Under the pieces are notes generated by a model. It worked only from the letters and a program-made list of their open reading frames with translations. It was not told where the DNA came from and ran no database searches. From Lichtheimia corymbifera B2541 (taxonomy: Eukaryota > Mucoromycota > Mucoromycetes > Mucorales > Lichtheimiaceae): a stretch of 64,000 nt of DNA. The translations under genes were made by a program, and so were the position numbers. Where the stretch lies: contig JNEU01001062.1 of assembly GCA_000697475.1 (NCBI GenBank), forward strand, positions 186,001-250,000, read 5' to 3'. Of the stretch, positions 44,791-55,817 are shown one piece after another; within the stretch, counting starts at the first letter, position 1, and each line of letters begins with the position of its first letter.

Positions 44791-47746
44791 TTAATTCCCT
44801 TCATCCAAGACACGCTTCAACTGTTCTCTTTGTTGATCAGTGATTGTGATGCAAATAGACGACACGGAGGATGATGGGTACTATTGCGCGCATAAATCTT
44901 ATTAGCTACATGTCGCTCGACCGTTGCTGCCACTACTGCTCTACCTGCCACTTACCAATAAATCCCGAATACGGGATTTTGTATCCGCAGAACTCCGAGA
45001 AGGATCGGCTTCACACAACAGACTTTGGATATATCTCTGGTTCATCTCGCTCTGTGCTTCAGTTGTACGTTGTTGCAACCACATGGCAAAGTTCCCGCAT
45101 TTTAAAAATTGTGCATATAGCTCTTTGGTGGGATCTGATGTGGAGGTCCTTGTCTTAAAGGTAGACTTGAATGGTAGTTGCGTGCCATGCTCCTTTAGAT
45201 ACTTCATGAATTGCTCGGTCTGGAACGGTCTCAGTTGAGGAGGTCCTACATCCGCCTGAAACACCCTACCAAATCGAGTAGTCATGTTAGCAAAAAAGCA
45301 GCTTCCACCTGCAATGCATATCTCCTCGTCTTACGTGTTGTTTGGAATAAGCGTGCTAAAATAGCGATTCAAAGGACCCAAGAACTTTTCAGTAAGATCG
45401 ACAAAATGACGACGTAATATGTTATTAAGCATCCAGTCTAAATGGTTGGAACTCAGTAAATGAATAAAGCAAAAACACATGGCCTTCTTTTCCCCAAGAG
45501 ATGAAACGTACCTGGTGGGTATCCACGCATACTAGCCTCGGTGAGCATTTTGAGCAGTTGTCGATCTTTGGCTATGACAGCTTTTCGCTTCGATGTAACC
45601 CCCTGCATGAATCCCAATAAGCCCAATGTGCGTATATATACAATATTCCCTTTGTCGGTTCTTACCTGTATAAACTCAAAAAGCACATTTGCTTTGCTCC
45701 CTAATGCAGCCTTTGATTTATGCGGTTGAATGTGGTTGCCGTGTGCAGTAATGAGTGTCCCATCCGGTTTACTACATAATAGACGCCTTAAGTACAAAGA
45801 GCAACATCCTAGTGTACGTGTGTGTATATATAGCTTACCGTAATTGTTGTCTACCGACACGCACAATATGTGGCCAATGCTCGACAGCAGTATTAAAGAA
45901 AGGATTGGTTACACCAAGGATGAGATTGGAAGGTGGCTATATACGCGTTGCATAAGATTCTGCATTACCCCAGAATATGTCACACACTGTCTACCTTATT
46001 CTTGGTAACAAATGATTTGAAGTCTGGATCTTGAATGGTGAAATAAGGTCGATAATCGCCACAATAGGGAATCTAAAAAAAGGTATAATGAATGACGAAT
46101 ATTCATATTGATCTCCCGTTCGTTCGCTGTCATCATTCTTACCGGATTAATGAGGTTCACAAGTGATACCACTGCTTCACTGCATACTCCTGGATCAGGG
46201 GCCATTACCACCAATGGTTCAGCTAGCAGTATGAGCTCCCATAGCAACCAAAGATCTTGAAGGATATCTTTAAAATGATGGTATAATCCGCCGATTGGCA
46301 ATGATGCCATGATCTAAGAGCGACGTGTCAGTAAATAGGCATTGAATGAGCTTGTGACAACGTCTTTATACCTGCTCATCGGGTTGTAATCGATTCATAT
46401 CAAATGATGTGGTTTCCAGCAGCTGAGGATTAAAAGGCCGTGATATCTCCACTTGCAGTAGGTTACCCAAAAACGGTAAATCGAGTACTTTGCCTTCTAC
46501 CACAGGACTCCTATTTCCAAATATTCATATAAAGGGAGATGTGATTAGTCCTCTTCTCAATTTTGCCACCCCAGGGAACATTCGATGCTTACCAATTAGC
46601 AATATTCATACACGCAGCTTCCAACATGGGTTGACCATTATCGAAAAACACAGGGCCTAATAGAGCGACCAGCCGTGAAAAGAGACCCACAAATGGATGC
46701 TGTGACAAGAGAACCAATGATTTCTAATGCTGCTGGATCAGAAGAATGCCGACTCGTCCTCGTTACACGACCCTTTTTGTCCAACCTGGAAATAGCCGCG
46801 ACGAATAGTGGGATCCTTTTTCTGCCGAAAGAAAACATAGCCGTAAAGAAAGCCTGCTGTTGATGTTGGGCCTATCGGATGTATAATGAGAGAGAGATCC
46901 TCTTTTACTCCCGAAAATCAAAACAGGGAGACATACCAGAAACTGCCAATCCTGCCGTACTTGCTCGTACTCGCACATTGTAGACTTGATCCCCCACTTC
47001 GAATACATTGGAATCAGGAAAAGCCGAGAAACAACTGACCATCATGTTCAATGAATGATTTGATTTGATCTTGGCTCATTTTCCCATAACTTACATGTTC
47101 TTTTTCTCCAGATCAGTGAGTTCCATTGGTGGATATACATAATCAAGCGCTTATGAAAGCAGCCATGTCAGAGCACGTATAATAACCGAAACACCAATCC
47201 ATTACCTTGTCCAATCTCCAGATCAAAGTTGACAATGCAAAAACCAATCATCCATCTTCGGAATTGTGCCAAATCATCAGGATCTAACTTTAGCATGGTA
47301 TCGTCGTTGCCGTTCTCTGTGATATCCAGATCAAGTGCTGAACTTTTTGTTGATAAAGCATTCGCTGAGGGTGGTCGTGGTGGCGGCACGGATGAAGGAG
47401 ACCTTGATAATGGCTGATCGTCAAAAAAGTTGGGTTGTGAACTGGATTTGCCTAGACTCTTTCCGAGAAAGGACGAAGACGAAGGTTGCTTTTTCAAAGA
47501 GAACATTCTGGGAGTGTCGCCAATGTCGGCTTCTTGATATCTTGACATTGCTACTTTGCGTGTTGTTGCGGGTGATGCTGAAGGAGTTGTCAATGGGCTA
47601 TTATGTAAACGTGGTGATGCATAAGACCAAGGACGCGCGGTATGAGAAGCCATGTCAGATTCATCGTCAACGTCGTCATCGGACAAAGTGAGCACTTGGA
47701 ACGGCGAGGAGATATGCGAGTTGGAAATATCAGACTCCATAGCCAT
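44791..47746 (-). CDS. DENND6: DENN domain-containing protein 6 homologue (DENND6)
   Basis: Rab-activating DENN-domain protein of the DENND6/FAM116 type; the animal protein activates Rab14 in endocytic recycling. About 14 exons read through by phase give roughly 710 residues. A disordered S/P/T-rich N-terminal 160 residues precedes the upstream-DENN module: [76 protein letters not shown]. The core DENN region follows: [79 protein letters not shown] and [20 protein letters not shown], all matching DENND6 order. The last exon, from 44872 to the stop at 44791, encodes a short tail ending [13 protein letters not shown]. All introns here use GT donors. The small-GTPase target is inferred from the family. 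Confidence 0.93.
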
Positions 47747-48848
47747 TTTGATTTAAAGAAGGGAATAATAAATAAACGAGCTCTCCTCGAAAACCGGAAG
47801 GAAAAAGGAAAGAGAGAGAGAGAAAAGAAAGAGAGGAGAAGGAGAACAAGATCACCCTCATTCACTCACTCACACACTCACTCACTCTCTGTGCACACAC
47901 CACACATTGGGCGGCATTTTAATAATATCTCCAGACAGAAGAGAGAGAGACAAACGAAAAGCATATGCACACATACAAAGAAAAAGGGGGTTGATATGAA
48001 TGAAACCTTTCAATATCAATTGATCTTCATGTCAATGATTCCCGGCTTGCCTTTCCATTCATTTCCGGGATACAAAAAAGAATAAACTCATCCAACAACT
48101 CCAAACCCAAAGATGGGATTCATTCACCCCATGATCAATCTGCTCTACTACAAGTACGATTTGCATTTGATCCTTTACCTTTCATTGTACTCTGCTTAAT
48201 TCCCAATACTTCACACGTACATCTCTGCTGCTTCTTTCGGGGGTAACTGCGCGCCATTTATGTGGTGCTACCACCACTTGACGACGGAGATATTAAAGTT
48301 TCTTCTACTCATGCATAAAGATGATGACTATAGTAGTAGTAAGAGGTCCTTGTTTGCGTCAAGTGCTGCTAATGTATCATGACCACTATACAACACGCCC
48401 CGAGTAAACATTTGTGTATATATAAACAACACGTCTACGATTACTTTTGTGAAGCCCCAAGTACTAGTAGGCAAGAATGTGTTAATGAACGTGTGTGTGT
48501 GTGTGTGTGTATATCTATTTATCAACGAATGCCAATATAAAAAGCGGATGTTAATGCATATGACATTAAGGTAACCAAGGAAACCGCACCGGGCGACGCG
48601 TTTGGTTTAGAGTGAGCCCGATATGCCTGTAACCACATTCACCCAAAAACAGCTACAATCAGCTGAGAGGAAAGCATAAATCCAGAACGGAGTTGTGGCC
48701 ACGCACCTGCATTCTCATTTCTTTTTCTTCTCGACGTCTTTTTTTTTTATTACTCTTTTTTTTCTTACGCCTCCATTCTTTCAATCCTCCCTGCCGATAA
48801 TCACTTTGAAAGCTTCTCCTATCCTTCAACAGATTACGCAGTATAAGC
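47747..48848. promoter_or_regulatory. Divergent intergenic region, DENND6 and multi-pass coiled-coil gene
   Basis: 1.1 kb between divergent start codons. Contains GA-rich tract about 47805-47850, a CACT-type repeat about 47862-47895 and a (GT)n run at 48491-48510. No gene was recognised. Confidence 0.45.
48491..48510. repeat. (GT)n microsatellite
   Basis: Ten GT units in the DENND6 / coiled-coil intergenic region. Confidence 0.85.
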
Positions 48849-50296
48849 ATGACATTCTCAGAAAATGACCAAGACGACGTGTTTGTGAGAAGGCCATTAC
48901 CGAAAAGCAAACACCGCGCTGTCCCTGGTGGTGGGAAGCAATATCACCAGCACCAACAACATGGCACAACACCCCACGCACGCCCCATTCCTACTGCAAC
49001 CGCAACCCCACAACAACCACAACAACAACCAGCAGATTCATCTGATGGTTTCTCTGCTGCTGTTTCATGGCCTATCCTTTTGGCCATTGTGCCCACAGTG
49101 GGTTCCTTTTTTGCTGGCAGTGCAGATGCATGGAGTGACTTTGTAATGATCCTCTTGATTCTATTTTATGTGTATAAATGGATGACAGGTATGCAAAAAT
49201 TCAATATCACGCACACATATTATTTATATTCACACGGCTTCCATTTTCTCAGTGCCATGGAATTATTATGAAAGTGCACGTTCTAGGCGTGTTATTCATC
49301 AACGATCAACATGGCGTGGCAGTGGTATCGATAGCGACGACATTGATAGCAAAAAGAAGCTTGCTGAATATGAACGACGCCAAGCTGTGGCTGATGAACT
49401 TCGTCGACACGAGTTGGCTGGACTCATCTGGGTAGTCATATCACCTGTGGTTGCCGGCTACACATTGCAGTATAGTCGTTATTTCTTGAGCAACTATGAG
49501 CGCTATATGAGTTCTTTCAATGTATTTGTGTTTGTATTGGCGGCATCGCTCAAGCCTCTTGCCCACGTGCTTACCTTATTACGAGAACGCACCTTATATC
49601 TACAAAGCGAGATGCAGATCTCTGAGACCGAGGTACAGCTCTTGCAAAGAAAAGTTGACCTCATGGAGGAGGAACTTGATACATTGCGCAAGGCTTTTGC
49701 GACCAAGAAGGACCTAGGCCAGGTAATAATGCTGTCCTACCATCGTTTATTTCGTTTTGCATGTGATATTAATTATTGCCTTATCCTAACACAAATAGGT
49801 CACTGACGATTTGAACCCCACCATTCAGAAACTTACCAAGACCATTCGCCGCTTTGAAAAGAAGGAAAGCGATATGCAATCCTTGGCTGATAGCCGACTC
49901 GCTGTGATTGAACAAAAGATGCAAGACTTTGATCAGTTTATCTGCTATCGTATCGAGCAAGAACAACGACAATCAGCACATGGCATGGTCGTTACGCTGG
50001 TGTTATTGCCTCTCAACATTACATTGTGGATCGCCAAACGTATGACAGGGCTTTTACCAGTGCCACATGCTCTTTTGGGCTCTTCAGCTTCAGCAGCAGC
50101 ATCCGCCGCATCAGCTAAACCAGTGTTGCATCACCACCACCATCATCGGCCTAAAATGTCTCTGCCGACGAAGCATCTGACACATCCCGATATTCGTCCC
50201 ACAATGCACGGGTCTACAGCACCCGATCCTACTGAATATGTAACAAAGGAAGAGGCAACAATGGCACTCAATCAGCAAAGGTCCTTACAACGTTGA
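48849..50296 (+). CDS. Unknown multi-pass membrane protein with central coiled coil
   Basis: Three exons (48849-49188, 49253-49722, 49799-50296) give 435 residues. The N-terminal 70 residues are Q/P/T/H-rich. Two hydrophobic segments follow (SWPILLAIVPTVGSFFAGSA and FVMILLILFYVYKWM), then a charged stretch (KKKLAEYERRQAVADELRRH), two more hydrophobic segments (AGLIWVVISPVVAGYTLQY, FNVFVFVLAASLKPLAHV), a long coiled coil (LYLQSEMQISETEVQLLQRK ... EEELDTLRKAF and IRRFEKKESDMQSLADSRLA), a last hydrophobic segment (VVTLVLLPLNITLWIAKRM), and an A/S- and H-rich tail. The arrangement resembles a conserved but uncharacterised group of fungal ER or outer-nuclear-membrane-like proteins, but no family name can be supported. 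Exon joints are unambiguous. Confidence 0.82.
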
Positions 50297-50787
50297 TCTA
50301 TCCCATTGTTCTCTCCTTCCTTCCCTCTCTCTCTCATATGAATATTGTACAACATTGCTTATCTCACTCTCTCTCCCCCAACCCACTTTTTTCTTTTTTC
50401 TACCATCACCATACCATCGAATAAGCAAAAAAGAAAACTCCCCCATTCTAGCACCATCACATTCATCATTTATCATTCGCATATCCACTCGCAACACTCT
50501 ATCATACCTATTTGACCGCTTTCATATGCTTATTGTAATACTTTTTACACCCTCGCATTGCACACATACCAAAAAGACTTGTCCCTTGTGCTTTTGCCTT
50601 CTCATTTATCCGTACCACCCATGAATATACATTATATTATACATATGACTTTTGGAAATTGCACGTGCAAGTTGATTGTGTCAGCCGTCAAAATGTTCTC
50701 TCCAAACCATCCATGATTTATGCGATTGTGTAATATGTTGTGTATATATAGGTGTGTTGTGTGTGTATGTGAGTCTCTCTAATGGCA
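50297..50787. other. Convergent 3' intergenic region
   Basis: Pyrimidine-rich UTR-like sequence between convergent stop codons; a GT/TATA-type AT-rich run at about 50735-50770. Nothing assignable. Confidence 0.45.
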
Positions 50788-51527
50788 TCATGAACTAAAT
50801 TTGGATTGAATGGATCTTGCGTAGGGTGGAGGGTTGCCTGCCAACGTGCGATGTAAATCTGACAATCCGCCTGCGACAAGACCGAACAGCAAGCCAGCTT
50901 TGACAGCATAACGTACACTTCCTCGAGTCAATTTGGCTACACATATAAGGATGAGTGAATTGACACACACGGCTTTACAACAGAATGACACTACTTACTC
51001 ATGGCAGAAAAGACAACACCCGAAGTCATACCAGCAGCTACGGAATTCAATATATCATCCTCACCACGTATCCTATCGAGCGTTGATTCCACGGATCCGT
51101 ACATTAGACAGAGAGCACCCGTGCGTCCACCATAGAGCATGCCACGTTTGATGCCACCCAACATCATTCGGTAATTCTTGGTCTTGTGATAAAAGTACCA
51201 GCCTTGCACTGTGGTCGGCAATCGATGTGCGTTCTCGGCAAGATATTGTAAACCGGATTGTCGTCCACCAAGATAGGATCCAAGACAAAAGCCCCAGAAA
51301 CTTGATACTCCTGTCATTAGCGCTAAACGACTAGGAACACTTAAACTAGCACGTCCTCCAGGGTAATGAGTGACATTGGGTTGTTGTTGTACTTGATCGT
51401 CCTCTTCGTCTGACAATGGTAATGTAGGTGGAACAGCTGTATATCGAACGTCATTTGGTGCTGGATAGGCAGGTGGTTGAATGGCCTTGGGTGTAGGAGG
51501 AACAGGTCCTTCGTCATTGACAGACAT
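50788..51527 (-). CDS. Tim17/Tim22/Tim23-family membrane protein
   Basis: Two exons (51527-50999, 50936-50788) give 225 residues. The N-terminal 65 residues are Pro-rich and acidic. The rest shows the four-helix Tim17-family pattern with small-residue helix faces: ALMTGVSSFWGFCLGSYLGG, MMLGGIKRGMLYGGRTGALC, the loop SVESTLDRIRGEDDILNSVA, AGMTSGVVFSAM and RYAVKAGLLFGLVAGGLSD. The Gly-rich G/A-x3-G helix repeats and the RxxDD-type loop between helices 3 and 4 define the family. It is not a clear Tim17, Tim22 or Tim23: it could be an accessory member such as a TIMMDC1- or peroxisomal Pmp24-like protein. A (GT)n microsatellite lies in the 5' UTR. Confidence 0.8.
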
Positions 51528-52443
51528 GATTGCGTGTGGTATGCTATGTGTGTGTGTGTGTGTGTGGAAAAGAAAAAGGCACCGCCGACACTCGAGATCG
51601 TTGCTGCTCTACTGCTGATAAACAACCCCGCGTTGCTGACCACCACCATACTCGTCGACTTGACAACGCTCCTCCTTCTCGTCCTCCCCATCGCTACCAT
51701 TCTACTTGCATCGGTAACTAATGTGACATACGACCTGCCAATCCCATGATAGTTACGACAATGGAGAAGGTGGAAAGACTACCAATTGTGCGATATTTTT
51801 TCTCTTGTCATAAACCGCAACCATGGACCCAATAAAACAACTCTTTGCAAATGTGTCGGATGGTGACCTGATCAACACGCTTTATTGTATCCACTATTGT
51901 AGAATCTCCCATTTATTTTGAATCCATGCATATACCATCGATTAGCTGCTTACTTTGCTCGAATAAAAGAGATTGGATGGATCAGCTCTACCTTATAAGC
52001 ATCCGTCTTTCGATACATACGTATTATTATACTGGAAGCGAAAAAGATAGCATTGTAGTAAAAAAAGGACCCTTGAAGCCTTGAAAACTGTTGTAATAAA
52101 CGAGGAAATGAATGACGCTCATGCATAGTTGCTACCGGCTACATCTGTCTCAAGCAACCTTTAAAGAAGGAACTACAATGTCGAAAGCGCATAAAACTTC
52201 CATCACGTCGGAGATCTGTCAAAGGGGGGAAATGCTTGAATAGCTCCCAATCTGACATCCAAAATTAAATACAATGCTATTTGTGTGCCAAAATTGAACG
52301 ATCCACCAACCCAAATACGAATCCAACTATATCATTCACTTTCTGGTGCATTCCGCTACATGTAGACATCAATAACGAAGTACCTTCCAAATAGGGAAGG
52401 TGACTAATCTGTGATGTTTCTTTTCTTCAATATCAATGCTTGC
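51528..52443. other. Intergenic, upstream of the tRNA gene
   Basis: Contains the promoter of the Tim17-family gene; the rest holds no recognised feature. Confidence 0.45.
51547..51566. repeat. (GT)n microsatellite in a 5' UTR
   Basis: About ten GT units starting 20 bp upstream of the Tim17-family start codon. Confidence 0.85.
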
Positions 52444-52517
52444 ACCCGCATGGCGAAATGGATTAACGCGTCGGTCTCCTAAACCGAAGATTCCGGGTTC
52501 GAGTCCCGGTGTGGGTA
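52444..52517 (+). tRNA. tRNA-Arg(CCT)
   Basis: A complete 74-nt cloverleaf can be folded by hand. Acceptor stem: ACCCGCA (52444-52450) with TGTGGGT (52510-52516), including one G-U pair, and discriminator A at 52517. D stem: GCG/CGC (52453-52455 with 52467-52469). Anticodon stem: TCGGT/ACCGA with loop CTCCTAA, anticodon CCT at 52478-52480, which reads the AGG arginine codon. T stem: CCGGG/CCCGG with TTCGAGT loop, giving an intact B box. No intron. A TTTT Pol III terminator follows at 52524-52527. Confidence 0.95.
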
Positions 52518-52523
52518 GGTGGG

Positions 52524-52527
52524 TTTT
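52524..52527 (+). terminator. Pol III T-run terminator of the tRNA
   Basis: Four consecutive T, 7 nt after the tRNA 3' end. Confidence 0.6.
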
Positions 52528-52875
52528 GTCACACCTCGTTTTGGAGTATCCCACTTTGGATTGATAGAATGGGGAATTATGTTTCGTGTTTGTTTCAGGT
52601 CACGTGACCTACTCGTCGAGTGTCGTGTAGAGGGACGTAGCTATACAAAGCACTAAAGCAATTGCACGTATCTGAATACTTTTGGAAAGACTTGTGTTCT
52701 TTATTATTTTGGATATTGTATGTATATGTATATGATGATAGAGTTGGAGTACAAAAGGTATTGGGTGCGACCCATATTGCTACACAGATGTTGGACATCA
52801 CTTCGATACGACACGAGGTAGCAGGCTTTGGCTTTTAAGATCTTTTGTCAATTACCTGCTGCATAATTTATTAAT

Positions 52876-54989
52876 TCACACTGTGGTATGCCTTTTCTTT
52901 GTTTCCAAACAATGAGATACAAGCTCAACAACATCTACGTCTACATTACTGCAGTGTGCTACACATAAATGCCGTAAACTTGGTGATCCTGCCAGTTGTA
53001 CGATACCGCCGTTTGTAACGCTGTTTAGGAATGACAGATGCAATGATTCGAGGCTGGATAAATGACCCATGATCTCCAATGCATGATCGCTGATACAATC
53101 CATGTTATTGAATCGTAATGATCGAAGGCGTTTCCATGACCGTAGTTGGCTTGCAAATCGTTCGAACCCATCCATGGTAATACCCCGGACAGAAAACAAG
53201 ACCAGGTTTGTGAGCGTGCACAGCCGTCCCAATAAATCAATGGCATGATCTGATTCCAAGTCGCAACCCAGGATGCACAAAATCAATTCTCGTAAACGTG
53301 AATGCATTCCCAATGATCCATGTCTTTCAAAAAAGTGGCGTAATCCTGCAACGTCCACTTTGGCACAATCACGCATTTCCAGTTTGCTGAGAAAATCCAA
53401 ATCACAAAGTGCATCCAGGATAGCTCTGTCGACTGGATCCGCTGCAACCAAGAGCACGGATCGTAAATGGGGGGCTTGACGTATGATCCAAGGAACAATA
53501 TACTTGTCGGATGTGCTCACAAGGTAAATGCAATTGAGTTCATGTAGCTGGGTCATTTGTAAACGATCCGATAAAGGCGCAGTAACATGATCAAGCTCAC
53601 AATTGATATGCACCGACAATATAGATAAAGTGTCTTGATACGAGGCCAAAAAGGTGCCGAGTTTGGCGTAGAATTCGGTATGCACGATGCCCATCTCCAA
53701 GACTTGAAGGCCGCAATGCTTGGTGTAGTGTGGTCGTTCCAGCATATCACGTTCCGGATCAAAGTTGATACTTAAATAAGCGAGTTTTTGACAATGCTGC
53801 TTGATATCGTCCAGTATATCCACGTTGCTGCATCCATTTAATTCCAAGTGATGAAGAGCAGGGCACCGAGTGATGATGGCATTCAGCAAGTCATATTCGA
53901 TTTCTCCTCCTGTCAAATCTTGCAATACAAGCTGTGTAATATCATATCGGGTACTCCATTCGTGATTGCTGTGAGAGATGCTGTGATTGCAGTCGCCGAC
54001 ATATCGTAAATAGTCCAGGTGGGTACAGCATTCGAGTAAATCGAGAATCATCACATCACCCTCCGTGTCCGTCTCGATGGTTAGGCGAGTAAGCGTATTG
54101 GCGATATGACTCAGTGAATCGAAGAAGAAATGTGGATCATCGATCATATAATCTAAATGTAGAATGTATAATTAGCGCATGGACTCTCACTGTGTAATAT
54201 CCTACACTACTTGCCAGTGATCTCTAGTTCTTTGAGTGATGTAAAGTTGCCTTGACGTAGAATGTTCAATAAAGGAGCAGGCTCTTCCCAATAAAAGCTG
54301 ACGGCGACCTTGCCCACATTGGGAGCATCATCCAAGAGTTGCTGATGAATGCGTAATAGAACGGAATGATCGCATTGGTGAATCAATCGGAATACGAGTG
54401 ATGTGCATTGCAGGAATCTTTGACGCCAGGTTTGAGATACCACGAGATAACGATGATCAAACTGTAATTCATCCCCATCCAAGAGTTCAGAGACAACATG
54501 AGACACCAGGTCAAATGGAAGACAGGAAACAAAGTCGACACACTTGGATAACTGCTTTTCAGCTGCATATTTGCCATCCATCAATATCGAATGCTTGGAT
54601 ACTGGTACGGCTCGTAGTCCTTGTTCATACATTTCAATAGCAGCTTTTTGTCGACCATAAAGGCTATGTATTGCTGCTGCTCGACAATACCCAAGAGGAT
54701 GAGAACTGGCAAGGTGAATCATGGTGGCAGCATCGTCCAGAGCAAGCTGGCATTGAGCATTGTCAGCAAATAAAGATGCTCGCATATCCAGGGTCTCGAG
54801 TTGAGCTTCTCGTAACTGATTCAATAGTTGACTCGACGCAGCAATCACATGGTTCCGGTCTTTGCTCTTTGGTGCTTTCTGAATGCGTTCAATGTGTGCT
54901 AAGATGCTGGCGTTTAACTGTTCAAGTTGGGCGGATAAGGCTGCTGTGGTGCGTTCGGCTGCTGCTACTGCAGTAGAAGGCGGGGTCAT
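52876..54989 (-). CDS. TPR / F-box / leucine-rich repeat protein (Dia2/Pof3-like architecture)
   Basis: Probable substrate receptor of an SCF ubiquitin ligase. Two exons (54989-54215 and 54152-52876) give about 683 residues. Starting at MTPPSTAVAAAERTT, residues about 70-140 form TPR-like helices (NAQCQLALDDAATMIHLASS, LYGRQKAAIEMYEQGLRAVP). An F-box follows (VDFVSCLPFDLVSHVVSELL ... YLVVSQTWRQRFL). The remaining 450 residues are leucine-rich repeats (LTRLTIETDTEGDVMILDLL, LHHLELNGCSNVDIL, LESLHLSFLNSVTNGGIV). The order TPR, F-box, LRR is that of yeast Dia2 and fission yeast Pof3, which act in replication and genome stability; orthology is not proved because such proteins are expanded in Mucoromycota. 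The single intron can only be spliced in frame with a GC donor (minus strand at 54214, gcaagt). Confidence 0.87.
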
Positions 54990-55332
54990 GGAAGAGGAAG
55001 AATCCCGAGTGGAGATTAGCCAACACCTTTTGTATATCATGTGGCCCGCCCTGTCATAATTGATTCGCATAGTAAGACGTAACGTATCCAATTCATCCTT
55101 GATGCTAACTATACTATGTCATGGTATCTTTCAAGCTAACAGCCTGATAGGTGGTCGGAACTATACGCAAGCTCTCTTGTATCTAGTTGCTATGTTTACA
55201 AGATACCATGGCAACCACCACCAGCCATTAAGATAGAGGCTCCAAGAAAACGATTGACATGCCACATACTTTCTCTGCTCCATGACGCACACACACACTC
55301 GATATGCCCATCGATCATGTATACTGCTTTTT
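54990..55332. other. Intergenic, upstream of the F-box gene
   Basis: Promoter-like spacer; an in-frame ATG at 55070 could extend the F-box protein but lacks conserved content. Confidence 0.4.
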
Positions 55333-55614
55333 TTATTCCTTGTTTGTATGTTCTTCTACTGGTTGATTTGGTTGTGAAATGCGTTTTAATCGTTCCATAT
55401 CCTCCTTTTCTTGTTCAAGGGCCTTGACGCGTTGCTTTGCCTCTGAAGCCGCGAGCATTTGATCTATATTGAAGCATGCGTGAATTCCTAATGTTGGGAC
55501 GCAAAGAGAATGCAAGGACATACAGTAGTTGCTTTTGACAAGAACGACTTCGAGTGAACCACCAAGGAAGAGACCAAGACCAAAGATCTTTGAGTAGAAG
55601 GTTGCAAGACTCAT
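55333..55614 (-). CDS. Small single-span membrane protein, ATP-synthase subunit e-like
   Basis: Two exons, ATG 55614 to stop 55333, 73 residues. One N-terminal span (KIFGLGLFLGGSLEVVLV) contains a GxxxG motif (GLFLG), followed by a charged coiled coil (AKQRVKALEQEKEDMERLKR) and a short polar tail (PNQPVEEHTNKE). This is the architecture of mitochondrial F-type ATP synthase subunit e (Atp21/Tim11), in which the GxxxG helix drives dimerisation, but the primary sequence match is weak. Other small mitochondrial inner-membrane proteins with a single helix and coiled coil are possible. The exon joint (TAC T|AT CAA) is supported by a branch-like sequence and a tatag acceptor. Confidence 0.65.
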   Translation of the reverse strand: MSLATFYSKIFGLGLFLGGSLEVVLVKSNYCMSLHSLCVPTLGIHACFNIDQMLAASEAKQRVKALEQEKEDMERLKRISQPNQPVEEHTNKE

Positions 55615-55817
55615 TGTTGTTGTTCGGTCAAATGTGTGATGCGTTTATTCTACAAGGCCGATGTACAAACAAGGAAAAGGTGTGTGGTATTGACGTTGTG
55701 GGCGGTGGTAAGGTCGGGTTACTAATGAAAGGAGGGGTGGTGGTGGTGGAACTTTTTTTTTTTGGGATTTCAAACTACCTCACTATTTTAGGTTTTTTTC
55801 TCTTCTCTTCTTGTTAT

